Positions 54,315 through 63,265 of a stretch of 64,000 bases of DNA are shown here, piece after piece; position 1 is the first letter of the stretch, and every line of letters starts with the position of its first letter. Source of the stretch: Chrysogorgia sp. JL179-B06 (Eukaryota > Cnidaria > Anthozoa > Scleralcyonacea > Chrysogorgiidae); the NCBI GenBank assembly GCA_035772405.1, contig JAYKKM010000156.1, forward strand, positions 1,211,501 to 1,275,500, in the 5' to 3' direction. The notes under the pieces were generated by a model, which ran no database searches, had not been told where the DNA came from, and saw only the letters and a list, made by a program, of their open reading frames with translations. The translations under genes were made by a program, and so were the position numbers.

Positions 54315-55553
54315 ATGAACGTCACGTCAGCAGAGTTGAGCCCCGGTTTTAGACGAGCGACCATGGGCGTCATAAAAGGGGCGAGAACGCAACACGTAAT
54401 CACGTTGAACCCTAATAAGGCCAGTCCTGGCGAGGAACTCTACATTGACATACCGAAACTCAAGGTTAGTAGCTGTTTGGTGCCTGGATCGTTGGGTCTA
54501 GTGTTCGACTTTAAGAATGCGAACGCCAAAAGCTGGTTCTTGAATAATGTTAGCAAGTTGTTGGTCGAGAAACTTGTTGTGAGACTAGCTGGGGAAACTG
54601 TGTATGACAACAATGGGGAAAATTACATTGGTGTCTATCGCGACCTTTGGGAAAGTGTTACTGCGCGAGACCAAATGATTGACTATGGTATTGGTGGTGA
54701 GAACTTGAGAAAGCTAATTTCTAAGGATGACAGTGGTGCGACGAGTGGGAACGTCGCTAAAGTTAGTGACGCGTTGATGTTTGGTGTGATTGGAACGAAA
54801 CAGCGGATAAAGCTCGGCAAGATCATGAATGACCACGGGTTGTACGCTCCTTTTAGCATGAACAACAACTTGCAGTATGTGATCACACTTCCGAAGGCCG
54901 CAGACATCATGGTGGCGCAATCCGGTAGCGCTGTGGGCGGATACACTCTGGAGAACCTCGAGCTTGAGTATGAGACGATTGATAACCAGGAGCTCGCTGA
55001 CGAAATAGCGTCGGGCTATGCAAGTGGTCGTAGTTTGTCATATGAGCACATCACGTTGATGAAAACCACCGAATGGGACAAAGGCACGACCATTGTGAAT
55101 GAAAACATTAATCTTCCAAGAAAAAGCATGAAGGCAATTGTGTTGCTATTCACGAATAAGGTGCGAACAGACAGCGAGGAGTTTCTTTACCCAAATATTG
55201 AGAGTGTTAGAGTCACAATTGAAGGTGTGCCAAATAGTGTGTACTCACAAGGCATCCCAAAGTCGAAGTTCTATGCAGAAGCGAAACGATTGTTTGGGTT
55301 GGGTGAAGAACACGCTCAGTTCATGACCATGCAGAGGTTCTATAAAGATGGCTTTGCGTTAGTCATCGACTTGAGGAGTGTTCAAGATAATCGCAATGTC
55401 GCCACTGGCAAGAACATTGTAAACACACAATCCGGCGTGCTTCTTGAAATCACTAAGGAAGCGACGACTGCAAATGTTATGTGCAGGGTGTTTGTGATGA
55501 GTGATGGGTTGGTCAACTTCGTGAACAATGGGTTGCATTCAATCTGGCATTAA
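54315..55553 (+). CDS. Probable major capsid protein (jelly-roll, Polinton)
   Basis: 412 residues, intact, between the membrane protein and the packaging ATPase, the usual capsid position. Landmarks are ELYIDIPKLKVSSCLVPGSL (about 36-55), NNVSKLLVEKLVVRLAGETV (about 76-95), an Arg/Ile-rich strand then DHGLYAPFSMNN, ENLELEYETID (about 215), YEHITLMKT and RKSMKAIVLLF (about 274). Strand-rich throughout and almost free of charge clusters. I recognise it as the recurrent capsid-like protein of cnidarian Polintons. At 412 residues it is shorter than many double jelly rolls, so the fold assignment needs a structure comparison. Confidence 0.65.
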   Translation: MNVTSAELSPGFRRATMGVIKGARTQHVITLNPNKASPGEELYIDIPKLKVSSCLVPGSLGLVFDFKNANAKSWFLNNVSKLLVEKLVVRLAGETVYDNNGENYIGVYRDLWESVTARDQMIDYGIGGENLRKLISKDDSGATSGNVAKVSDALMFGVIGTKQRIKLGKIMNDHGLYAPFSMNNNLQYVITLPKAADIMVAQSGSAVGGYTLENLELEYETIDNQELADEIASGYASGRSLSYEHITLMKTTEWDKGTTIVNENINLPRKSMKAIVLLFTNKVRTDSEEFLYPNIESVRVTIEGVPNSVYSQGIPKSKFYAEAKRLFGLGEEHAQFMTMQRFYKDGFALVIDLRSVQDNRNVATGKNIVNTQSGVLLEITKEATTANVMCRVFVMSDGLVNFVNNGLHSIWH

Positions 55554-55568
55554 ATCAAGCGTAATTTA

Positions 55569-56168
55569 ATGGAAACTCCGTTTAATGCGCTAATTGTTGG
55601 TATGACAGCTTGTGGTAAGACGCATTATTTGCTGGAAACATTGGAATCCGAGTATTGTAGCAAATTTGACTACATTGTGTTGATTTGTCCTACTTTCGAG
55701 TGGAATAAAGCGTATCAAGATTGGAAATATGTGCGTGACCCCGACGTGTTAGCGATAGACTGCACACAAGACAATGTCGACGCTGTTCTCAAGTGTGTAA
55801 CAAACACTTTTAAAGGCACTAACACTCTGATTGTGTTAGACGACTGTGCAAGTGGACAGGACGTCAAGAATAGGACTAGTCAATTGGTCAACTTAGCTTT
55901 TAGCGCGCGACATTTTATGTTGAGCGTTATTGTCATCACACAACAACTGACGTCGATCGCAAAACCGTATAGAGAAAACATTAGTAAGCTCATTTGCTTT
56001 TACTGTCCGAGCAGGAGTGATATGAAGGTTGTTATTGACGATTACCTTGGAAACATTAGCAAAGAGGAAGCGTCGGCGATTGTGACCGCATTAAAAAATA
56101 ATAAGTACGCTAGACTAGAAATCTCACTGCGCTATCCATACAGTCACGAAGTCGTTATTCCGCAATAA
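55569..56168 (+). CDS. FtsK/HerA-type genome packaging ATPase (Polinton ATP)
   Basis: 199 residues. Walker A GMTACGKT at 11-18 and Walker B LIVLDDC at 87-93, followed by an ITQQL sensor motif (about 131) and an Arg-containing RENISKLI segment (about 137). Length and motif spacing fit the A32-like packaging ATPases of Polintons, virophages and NCLDVs, which pump genomic DNA into preformed capsids. It sits 15 bp after the capsid gene and 3 bp before the next gene. Intact. Confidence 0.9.
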   Translation: METPFNALIVGMTACGKTHYLLETLESEYCSKFDYIVLICPTFEWNKAYQDWKYVRDPDVLAIDCTQDNVDAVLKCVTNTFKGTNTLIVLDDCASGQDVKNRTSQLVNLAFSARHFMLSVIVITQQLTSIAKPYRENISKLICFYCPSRSDMKVVIDDYLGNISKEEASAIVTALKNNKYARLEISLRYPYSHEVVIPQ

Positions 56169-56171
56169 AAT

Positions 56172-56693
56172 ATGGGTATAAGTAATAGCGTGATGGTGAA
56201 ACGCAAAAGTGACGAAAATCCTACAATTGAGGAATTAGTTGAGGATACTCAAGCCGCTAGTACCTCGACTGTGGACACTGACGACATTGACGTTAGGAGA
56301 GCTGAACTTATTAGACTGTCTGGTGACGGTGTGGTAAGCCAATCTGAAGCATACATTAAAAAAGCGTCCGCAAAGGTTATCGACAAGATATGGCGCCAAT
56401 ATGAGTTGAAGAGAATGGAAATTGCAAACGCTTTTCTCACCGACTTGCTAATCAGCAAATTCGCTAGCCTACTGGATGGGTTGAACGCTATTGAGAACTC
56501 TGACGAACTAAATGACGAGCTGCAAAAAGACCCGTTATTAAAGAAAGACGTTGAGAGCATTGTCGCGGTTGTGACACCGTACGTGCCTTTCTTGGGTTTG
56601 TTGTCGGGAGGAATCACAACGTCGAAATATGTGTACGATCACCATTTTAGAAGTGAGGCGACAAACACTGAAAATAGTGAGCAAACGGACTAA
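56172..56693 (+). CDS. Last plus-strand Polinton protein, 173 aa, predicted myristoylated
   Basis: Begins MGISNS, fitting the N-myristoylation rule (Gly2, Ser6). An acidic, Ser/Thr-rich segment (17-45) is followed by a helical middle (about 48-130) and a hydrophobic segment VVTPYVPFLGLLSGG (about 133-147). The tail is acidic. No family recognised. It ends at the right margin of the gene cluster. A membrane-associated structural or scaffold protein is plausible but unproven. Confidence 0.6.
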   Translation: MGISNSVMVKRKSDENPTIEELVEDTQAASTSTVDTDDIDVRRAELIRLSGDGVVSQSEAYIKKASAKVIDKIWRQYELKRMEIANAFLTDLLISKFASLLDGLNAIENSDELNDELQKDPLLKKDVESIVAVVTPYVPFLGLLSGGITTSKYVYDHHFRSEATNTENSEQTD

Positions 56694-56734
56694 TTCGCGA
56701 AACAACCGGCCACCTGTTAGTATGCAAATTAGTC

Positions 56735-56880
56735 AATGTTGCTAACCAATCAAAAGAGCGCCATTTTGCTATCCATTTGGGTACTTGTTTGGATAAAATA
56801 TTTGTTGTGGGCGCTGGTGTGGGTTGACCAATCAAAAGAGCGCCATTTCGCTATCCATTTGGATAAAACATCACCACTAG
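56735..56880 (+). promoter_or_regulatory. Duplicated CCAAT / GCGCCATTT motif block
   Basis: ACCAATCAAAAGAGCGCCAT followed by TTTGCTATCCATTTGG occurs at 56744 and again at 56829, 85 bp apart. Each copy holds a CCAAT box and an E2F-like GCGCCATTT. A hairpin (CACTAGAATCAAAATCTAGTG with a T run) follows at 56876. This could be part of the Polinton end or of a host control region. Confidence 0.4.
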
Positions 56881-56939
56881 AATCAAAATCTAGTGGTTTT
56901 TTTTTCGCGCGTGAATTGGAAATGTCTCGGTCAAAAAAA

Positions 56940-57078
56940 GCGTGAAAATTTTGAAGCGACACAAATTTGTGAAAACGTTGAAACGACTATTTTTTAAATG
57001 TGACTGAAAATTTTGAAACGACTATTTTTAAACGTGCCTGAAAATGTTGAAACGACTATTTTTAAACTTGACTGAAAT
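56940..57078. repeat. Tandem repeat TTGAAACGACTATTTTTAAA
   Basis: Four copies of about 40 bp containing GTTGAAACGACTATTTTT, then AAACGTGACTGAAAAT, decaying at both sides. Located just after the last Polinton gene, where a terminal repeat would be expected. Confidence 0.75.
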
Positions 57079-57171
57079 GTGGTTTGGTATAAATTCAGTA
57101 TTGTTTCACGAGTCTCGCGTGTGTTTGACATTAATCGGTGGAGAGGGGTGTGTCAAGCCAAATTAACGACC

Positions 57172-57346
57172 GCTGTAGTAGTATAGCAAGTGGGGCTGCG
57201 AGCTTATTCGACGTCAATCGTGAATATAAATACCAAAACATTGCCAAATTTGTCGAGTCGTGACTTGGCACAAATTTGGTGATGTTTTGGTATTTATATT
57301 CACGTTTGAGGTCGATTGAGCTCGCAGCCCTACTTGCTATACTACT
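57172..57346. mobile_element. Foldback MITE
   Basis: The arms TAGTATAGCAAGT, GGGCTGCGAGC, CGTGAATATAAATACCAAAACAT-type sequence (split here) and CCAAATTTG are mirrored around GTCGAGTCGTGACTTGGC. The outer right arm ends ACTTGCTATACTAC. No coding function. Confidence 0.8.
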
Positions 57347-57399
57347 TAAATAGTATATATTGGAAGACAATTTTGAAACCAAAACAAGCTAGAACTTAA

Positions 57400-58190
57400 T
57401 GCGCGGGGGTCATTTCGATAGCGTGGCCATGCGTATATGCTGTTTTTATCTGAAAGTATATATTAAATGATACATTAAAATGAATGTAATTTTACTATTA
57501 CTGACCACATATATAATGATTCCTAATGCATATAGAAGGAAAGGGAGCAATCGCCAATCGTTTACAATGTCACCAGAGTTTGTTTTGAACCCGGGTAAGC
57601 TCAACTCCCATAGTTAGTATATTTTAAACATGGGCGTCCAGCACATAGTTGACACTCACTCTTTAACCAAGATGGACAAATAGATCGAAAACCAGAACCA
57701 GAACGGTCTGACCGTGTAAACGGAAAGTAATAGTAAAAACCTTGGTATTTTAAATACACTGTCTAAAGCATAATATTAACTGATAATATTAAAGCATAAT
57801 ATTAACATAATATTGAAGCATAATATTGGGTGGAGAAAAATGTCCAGTGATAAAGTATATATACTAATATAAATCAACAACACAATTTTTCTGAAGGGTT
57901 TTAATCAAATAGCGAGCCTTGGGTCAAATCTCATTCTTTGGATAATTTTCAACCTTGGCAACGAATTTTCGAACTTCTGAACGAATATCTGATTTCCAAC
58001 ACAAGCGGCAAAAGTAATGTGCAATCGTCTGTAATATATAAACTTATTTAAATTTTAATATAGTTAGTTAGTTACACAATCATATTCACCAATATAAATT
58101 ACACTACAGCATGAGCATGGTATTTATAAAGTAAAATATAAACTGTTTTATAGTGTTTACACATATTGACATAAATTGATAAAAATCATT
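57400..58190. other. Non-coding host sequence
   Basis: AT-rich. A small AATATTGAAGCATAATATTAAC repeat cluster lies at 57765-57830. On the minus strand this would be the start of the first intron of the PWWP gene that follows. Confidence 0.45.
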
Positions 58191-58196
58191 TTATAC

Positions 58197-58289
58197 CCTA
58201 GCTGGCCAATGTGGGTATCCCTTCATTTTCGCCCAAATAAGATCGCCAGTATTGTAGCCGATTTTCTTCTTTCCTTCATCCTTTGCCAT
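58197..58289 (-). CDS. First coding exon of an HDGF/PSIP1-type PWWP protein
   Basis: ATG at 58289 gives [15 protein letters not shown], then [16 protein letters not shown], ending AGG|GTATAA at a plausible donor. GDLI(F/W)[12 protein letters not shown] is the opening of the PWWP domain of hepatoma-derived growth factor and LEDGF/PSIP1 proteins, which bind H3K36-methylated chromatin. In those genes the first exon also stops after PAR. The second exon (FFFGTHETAF-type) was not found downstream on this strand within the window. The gene may continue beyond the provirus or be broken by it. Confidence 0.8.
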
Positions 58290-59188
58290 TTTGGTAGAGA
58301 CTAAAAGCTGGCAGTTCAAACATCAACTATGCAGTCAAGAAAATATGAAATACTCGTTGACAATTGCGTATCATCCGTATAATTTTGTTAGGTTAGTTCT
58401 TTGGGCTGTGTGAAACAATATTATATGTTTTACATGCCAAGTATTTACCTCACAAAGCGTTTTTGACAAAGAACATCTTGCGTTTGTTTTGATTTGTCCT
58501 CACAGTCGCAGTCGTGATAAAGATATAAACTACATGAAGTTTGCGTGTAGTCATAAAAAATGTAAATACACTGCAGTAAATGTAATGTGCTGCGTAGGCA
58601 GTGTTGAAATACGAATCCAAATAACTACTTATCTGCGAGGGTACCATCTAACAACGACCTTATCCAATAAAAAAATGCAGATCTGTGGTTCATTCATTGC
58701 ATAGCTCTTGTGGTGGTCTTGTTTACTGAAAGGTTTTGTGGTCTTGTTTACTGAAAGGTTTTGTACCCTCAATGTTTACCTGAGTGGATAAATCGTGTTT
58801 CTAATAAATCCAGAAAACTAATTTGCATAAAATCTGCCGATTATCATAAACACAATTTCTCTAGATATACAAATGCTACAAGTGTGAAACGTTTCAATAA
58901 TCAAGACCACCGCTAGTGCTATTGCAATGAACGAAAATAAAACTTTTCATGGGGAAAATTGCAATTTCGCATGATTTAGACTATCGAGCCACCTTAAGAA
59001 AAGATTTAAAAAGACCAAGCGTTTTTTAGTTACGTATATATCTTAAGTGATAGGGCTTCCATAATATGGGATCCATTCTCCCAAATTGCAATTTTTATTA
59101 ACGCAACTCTACAGGCAACCAATGTAGTTCAAGTACTGTAGTAATGTGTTCATTACACATTTTGTTGTTACCATATCTATTGCCATAG
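58290..59188. other. Upstream region of the PWWP gene, no gene seen
   Basis: AT-rich non-coding sequence. A duplicated GTGGTCTTGTTTACTGAAAG lies at 58713-58750. It would contain the PWWP-gene promoter if that gene is active. Confidence 0.4.
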
Positions 59189-59303
59189 GAATTTGTTGAT
59201 GACTATAATGATTTCTCGAGCAAGATTGCGGACCTGGATCGGCGGCTGGCCTCCGTATAGCCAAGCATTTGACGACAGTTGTGGGACCTTGGGTATTTTA
59301 AAG
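59189..59303 (+). pseudogene. Axonemal dynein heavy chain exon with frameshift
   Basis: After ATTGCCATAG the sequence reads EFVDDYNDFSSKIADLDRRL, then after a 1-base shift near 59258 continues SQAFDDSCGTLGILK up to AAG|GTTGGC. Both parts match the N-terminal tail (DHC_N1) of outer-arm type dynein heavy chains and lead in register into the next exon. The shift could be a sequencing error or a mark of a duplicated, dead gene piece. The donor GTTGGC is weak. Confidence 0.7.
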
Positions 59304-59389
59304 GTTGGCTTGCATTCTTGTTCATTTCGAAGTGTATATATAACTATCATTATCATCGTAGCGCGTATCACATAATCGTTGTCTTACAG

Positions 59390-59658
59390 CTTCTAGATTG
59401 TTTTGGATCTTTGTTGGATCGTCCGCTTATCCACACAGACTTTGAACATAAGTACCCTGTTCTGTTGACGATGTTTGAGCATGATCTGGACACAGCCAAG
59501 GTGATATTCGACCATCAACTCACCTACGAAAGCAACGAAGAAACGTTACCAATCAACAAGAATAAACCTCCTATGTCTGGGTGTCTTAAGTGGGCGCAGG
59601 AACTGAGGGAGAGAATTAGAATACCAATGAATAGTTTGAAGATGTCTTTGAATTACGG
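59390..59658 (+). CDS. Axonemal dynein heavy chain exon (tail domain)
   Basis: The exon is bounded by TTGTCTTACAG and TACG|GGTAAGG. It encodes LLDCFGSLLDRPLIHTDF, then HKYPVLLTMFEHDLDTAK and the hallmark NKNKPPMSGCLKWAQELRER followed by IRIPM, the strongly conserved piece of the DHC_N1 tail that binds intermediate chains. It continues the reading of the preceding exon (ILK|LLDC). Heavy chains drive ciliary beating. Only two of dozens of exons are visible, and no further dynein exon is seen up to 64 kb. Confidence 0.88.
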
Positions 59659-59679
59659 GTAAGGCATTGGAAATGAGAC

Positions 59680-59826
59680 ATTCCTTCCTTCCTTCCCTTC
59701 CTTCCTTCCTTCCTTCCTTCCTTCCTTCCTTCCTTCCTTCCTTCCTTCCTTCCTTCCTTCCTTCCTTCCTTCCTTCCTTCCTTCCTTCCTTCCTTCCTTC
59801 CTTCCTTCCTTCCTTCCTTGCTTGCT
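59680..59826. repeat. (CTTC)n microsatellite
   Basis: About 140 bp of uninterrupted CCTT units, ending CTTGCTTGCTTG. It lies 20 bp after the dynein splice donor and borders the antisense LINE. Confidence 0.97.
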
Positions 59827-59886
59827 TGCTTTTCCTTCCTTATTATTTTTCCTTCCACCTTCCCTTCCTACCACCCTCCCTCGTTG

Positions 59887-61445
59887 CTATTTGAAGTTTT
59901 CACATATAACTTCCAACTTAGGCTTCTTCAATACTGGTGTTATCAGTGCTCGTTTCCAACAAGTAGGAACAACACCAGTGATCAGCGAGAGATTGATTGC
60001 GTGTTCCACAGTCGGAGCAAGCACATCAATTAACTGTTTGAGGAGGGTTGTTGGTAAAGGATCGAGGGAATAGGACTTGGATTTAGATGACATAAGTCGA
60101 CAACAGCTGTAGATGATAATGGTACAAACGCGCGTCAAAGCTCTGTAAATTAGAGCTTTTATCCCTGCAATCACAGGGCTTGCATTTGCATTTTGTTCAG
60201 TAGACGATATCATATCTTTGATTCTATCAACTTTGCTCACGAAACATCCCATGAAATCATTGGCAAGGTTTTGTGAAGATGAATGTACTGGTAGAGGCGA
60301 GGACATAGGCTTGTGAAGAAGTTGGTTCATTTCCCTGAACAGTGCCTTTTGATCACCATGACATTGTTGTATTCTGGACTGGAAGTATTTCTGCTTAACA
60401 GACTTAATCATCTTCGAGGTAGCGTTTCTCTTTTTAACAAAGGCAAGTCGATCCGACTCTCGACCAGACTTACGCCATACGCGCTCAGCACGACGGCGAG
60501 CTCTTTTGACGTCTGCAATAGCCTGGTTATACCATGGTTGACGTTTTCTTCTCAGAACCCTAACCGTCACAAGTGGTGCATGACTATCCAATAAATCAAT
60601 AAGGGTCTCATGATACTGTTGAACAAGGCCTTCGAGTGATTCATCTGGGTTTACGACCAGATCAGTGGACAAAAGATCCTTCTTCATTTGACTGATGTTA
60701 ATTGATTTTATTTTCCTACAATTGATATTATTTTCCTACAATTGATATTATCGCTGACCAAGCGAGGTTTAGAAAAGACAAGTTCAAACAGGACAGTCCA
60801 GTGAGATGATAACAAATGATGAGTATAAATGGCTTAGAGATTATAAGATCATCATCTCTACGCATAATTACAAGATCTAGGGTGTGACCAGCACGGTGCG
60901 TAGGGTTGGAAAATCAAGGGAGTACAAAATATCAAGGAAACGGCTGGTGTTTGCATCATTCGCATAATCAACGTAGATGTTAAAATCACCAGTCACAAGA
61001 AGACGACCAGGTCTAACCGCAAGATTTGTTAAAAAGTCAGTCATCTCATCTGAAGAAAACAGACATCGCCAAGTTGTTTATGCAGGATCTTGGGGATCGA
61101 TAGACAGTAACAAGTAATGCATTACTTCTCCACTAGTGGAGTTGAATATTCTGCATGAGATATTTCTACCAAGATGTGTTCAAAAGATCTGTAGGAAACA
61201 GTTGGTATAGTTCTAGCAGTTAGTAAAGATTTATATATTACAGCTACACCGCCACCGCGGCGGTCAGGACGAGGTACAGAAAGAATGGCAAATCCCTTGG
61301 GGCAGAGCTCAGACGGATTAATTACCTTGTCATCAACATGCAACCAAGTTTCAGTTAAACAGCAAAAGTCCTGGTCGATAATATAGTCGGCCAAAACAGC
61401 AGCTTTGTTGTCACAAGACTCGCAGTTGATTGTGGCAATCTTCAA
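59887..61445 (-). mobile_element. Antisense CR1/L2-like LINE fragment
   Basis: On the minus strand, endonuclease motifs come first: INCESCDNKAAVLADYI, CCLTETWLH, RRGGGVAVIYKS (61445-61122), then in a shifted frame LLVTGDFNIYVD (about 60990). The linker and start of the reverse transcriptase follow as one 266-codon frame (60687-59890), ending SLDPLPTTLLKQL, GVVPTCWKRALITPVLKKP. Everything after the first RT block is missing, so the element is 3'-truncated against the microsatellite. Several frameshifts; inactive. It sits in the presumed dynein intron. Confidence 0.88.
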
Positions 61446-62161
61446 CGAAACTCTACGGTCAGGCTTAGCAGAAGTAGGCTGAATAAATGTCAGATTTGAT
61501 TTGTATATTTATCATAAACTTGAATATTTGATAAGCTTGTAAATTCAACTGTATATTTTCGCTGCGGTGGAACTCGAAGGCGACTTTGGACACTTCAGTG
61601 GAATTGAACACACCAGCGGGCAAATCCTCTTCGCTTTCCCACCTCTACAACCTCTTGTACGGCGCAAGAGGCCAAACGACTGTAACTTAGACCACGTTGA
61701 AGGAAGAAGTGGAGAAGACGCTTGAGTGGACATCCACCAAAACCGAAAAGAAAACAGGCTAAATCTGGAGTAGCTCAGCATACTTCGATTAAATAAGGGC
61801 ACCAAAACACTCAATTAATAGTAATAAACGGACTTTAACGACAAAAAAACAATGTGAATCAAAATACAGAGAAGAAAAGATAAATTCGGGAGCAGCAATA
61901 ATAGGCAGCCACACGGCGCCAAATCGGAAAAAAATCACCCTTGACACACCCTTTTCAAGCGAATTTGCTTTTTCCTAAGGTATGAAAACAATTAAGAAAC
62001 GTGAAAGTAGGGACTCGACCATAATTTCTTAGAGAGGAAGATAAAAAATATTTTCCTCCATATTTTTTGTATTTCAGCAGCTGAAAATATTGATTCGGTT
62101 TTGATATCATAACTATCTTTATTCTATTAATGAAGTATTGCCACGTTGCATATAGAGATCG
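61446..62161. other. Non-coding gap
   Basis: No supported gene. Open frames on the minus strand (61545-61814) lack recognisable motifs. Confidence 0.4.
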
Positions 62162-62698
62162 CTAAGATTCCTTGAGTGGCATGAGCTTTACTTGAAAGAC
62201 ATCTTTATCATCTGAATCAACGAGCTCTTCGTTGTGCGTGGTACCAATGTTACTTATAGCCAAAAGTATCGCGCAAAAACAGTGAATGAAACTGTTTTGT
62301 AACACCAATTGATGAAAGCTTGTCCTTAATGTTACTTTTGAAGTGACCAAAACATCTGAGAAGGCTGGAGTTGGATAATCCTTGTTGTAAGGCTGTCTCT
62401 CCATCTGTTCCAAAAGCTTGAATTTCCGAAAGGAGTTTGAGAACTGCTTGCGTTTATGTATAAGCACAGGTCCCATAACAATGGGGTGTTTCCCAGTACG
62501 TTTATTGATCACAAGTCCGTGTTCATGGGTCATCATACGTGGGATCAACCGTGGATCAACTGATACTATTTTGTACAAGATTGCTCGCATTTCGAGTTAG
62601 TGCTCTGAGGCCAGTACAAACATAGTGTCAGGAGCACCCTGTACCTTACAGACAAAAGCCGTTTCAGGAACACGTGTCTGGTTTAAGCACATATCCAT
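62162..62698 (-). pseudogene. Degenerate transposase-like (possibly MULE) fragment
   Basis: Minus-strand frames read MDMCLNQTRVPETAFVCKVQ then GAPDTMFVLASEH (62698-62597), a stop, and further KRTGKHPIVMGPVLIHKRKQ with FSNSFRKF (about 62505-62420). Strings like TRVPETAFVCKVQGAPDTMF and GKHP..MGPVLIH..K recur in large transposon-encoded proteins of cnidarians that I associate with Mutator-like transposases. The assignment rests on memory of the family and is tentative. Stops and a frameshift show it is dead. Confidence 0.45.
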
Positions 62699-63265
62699 TA
62701 CGGCAGCAAGCTCATCTCGCGCCCTCTTCGCATTTTTTTCTTCTCTCCGCAGTGCACCCTGCTAGGGAACGTCTGAGATTGCTAACTTGCTGGCGATTTC
62801 TTGGTAAACTACCGGCACTCTCGACTGACTTCCATAACTCCAACATTAGCATTGTCAATGATTTCGACTACAATCTTCGGAGTGTAGTTCTGTGCTTTGT
62901 GCTTCCTGAAATATTCACTAACCTCTTAAAAATCTCTGTAGCTGTGATACTTGAAACCGCCCGATATTCCAAAACCAAAAGATTGCTCGTCATGCTGAAA
63001 AATTTGCTCCAACGACAAGCCAAAATAAAATGAATGTGACACATGAGAGGATTGCAATTGCTTTTACGTGCTCTTTAATTAAAACTCTCTAATATGTTAT
63101 TGGATATATAAATTTTCATGTCTGTCAATTATTCAACAAGATGAAAAGGTTTTAACAACAAGCGGCGGTAAGACTGAATAGCGTCGGAAATCTGTTATTT
63201 ACCGGCTATTACCACTCTCGCATGCTCACACTCCTCTCCGTTGCTTTAATTTATTTTTGGAGCAT
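62699..63265. other. Non-coding gap
   Basis: No gene supported. The sequence leads into the terminal minisatellite. Confidence 0.4.

Noticed and set aside
61545..61814. 89-codon minus-strand frame
   Set aside because: No motif, no codon pattern, and surrounded by repeat relics.
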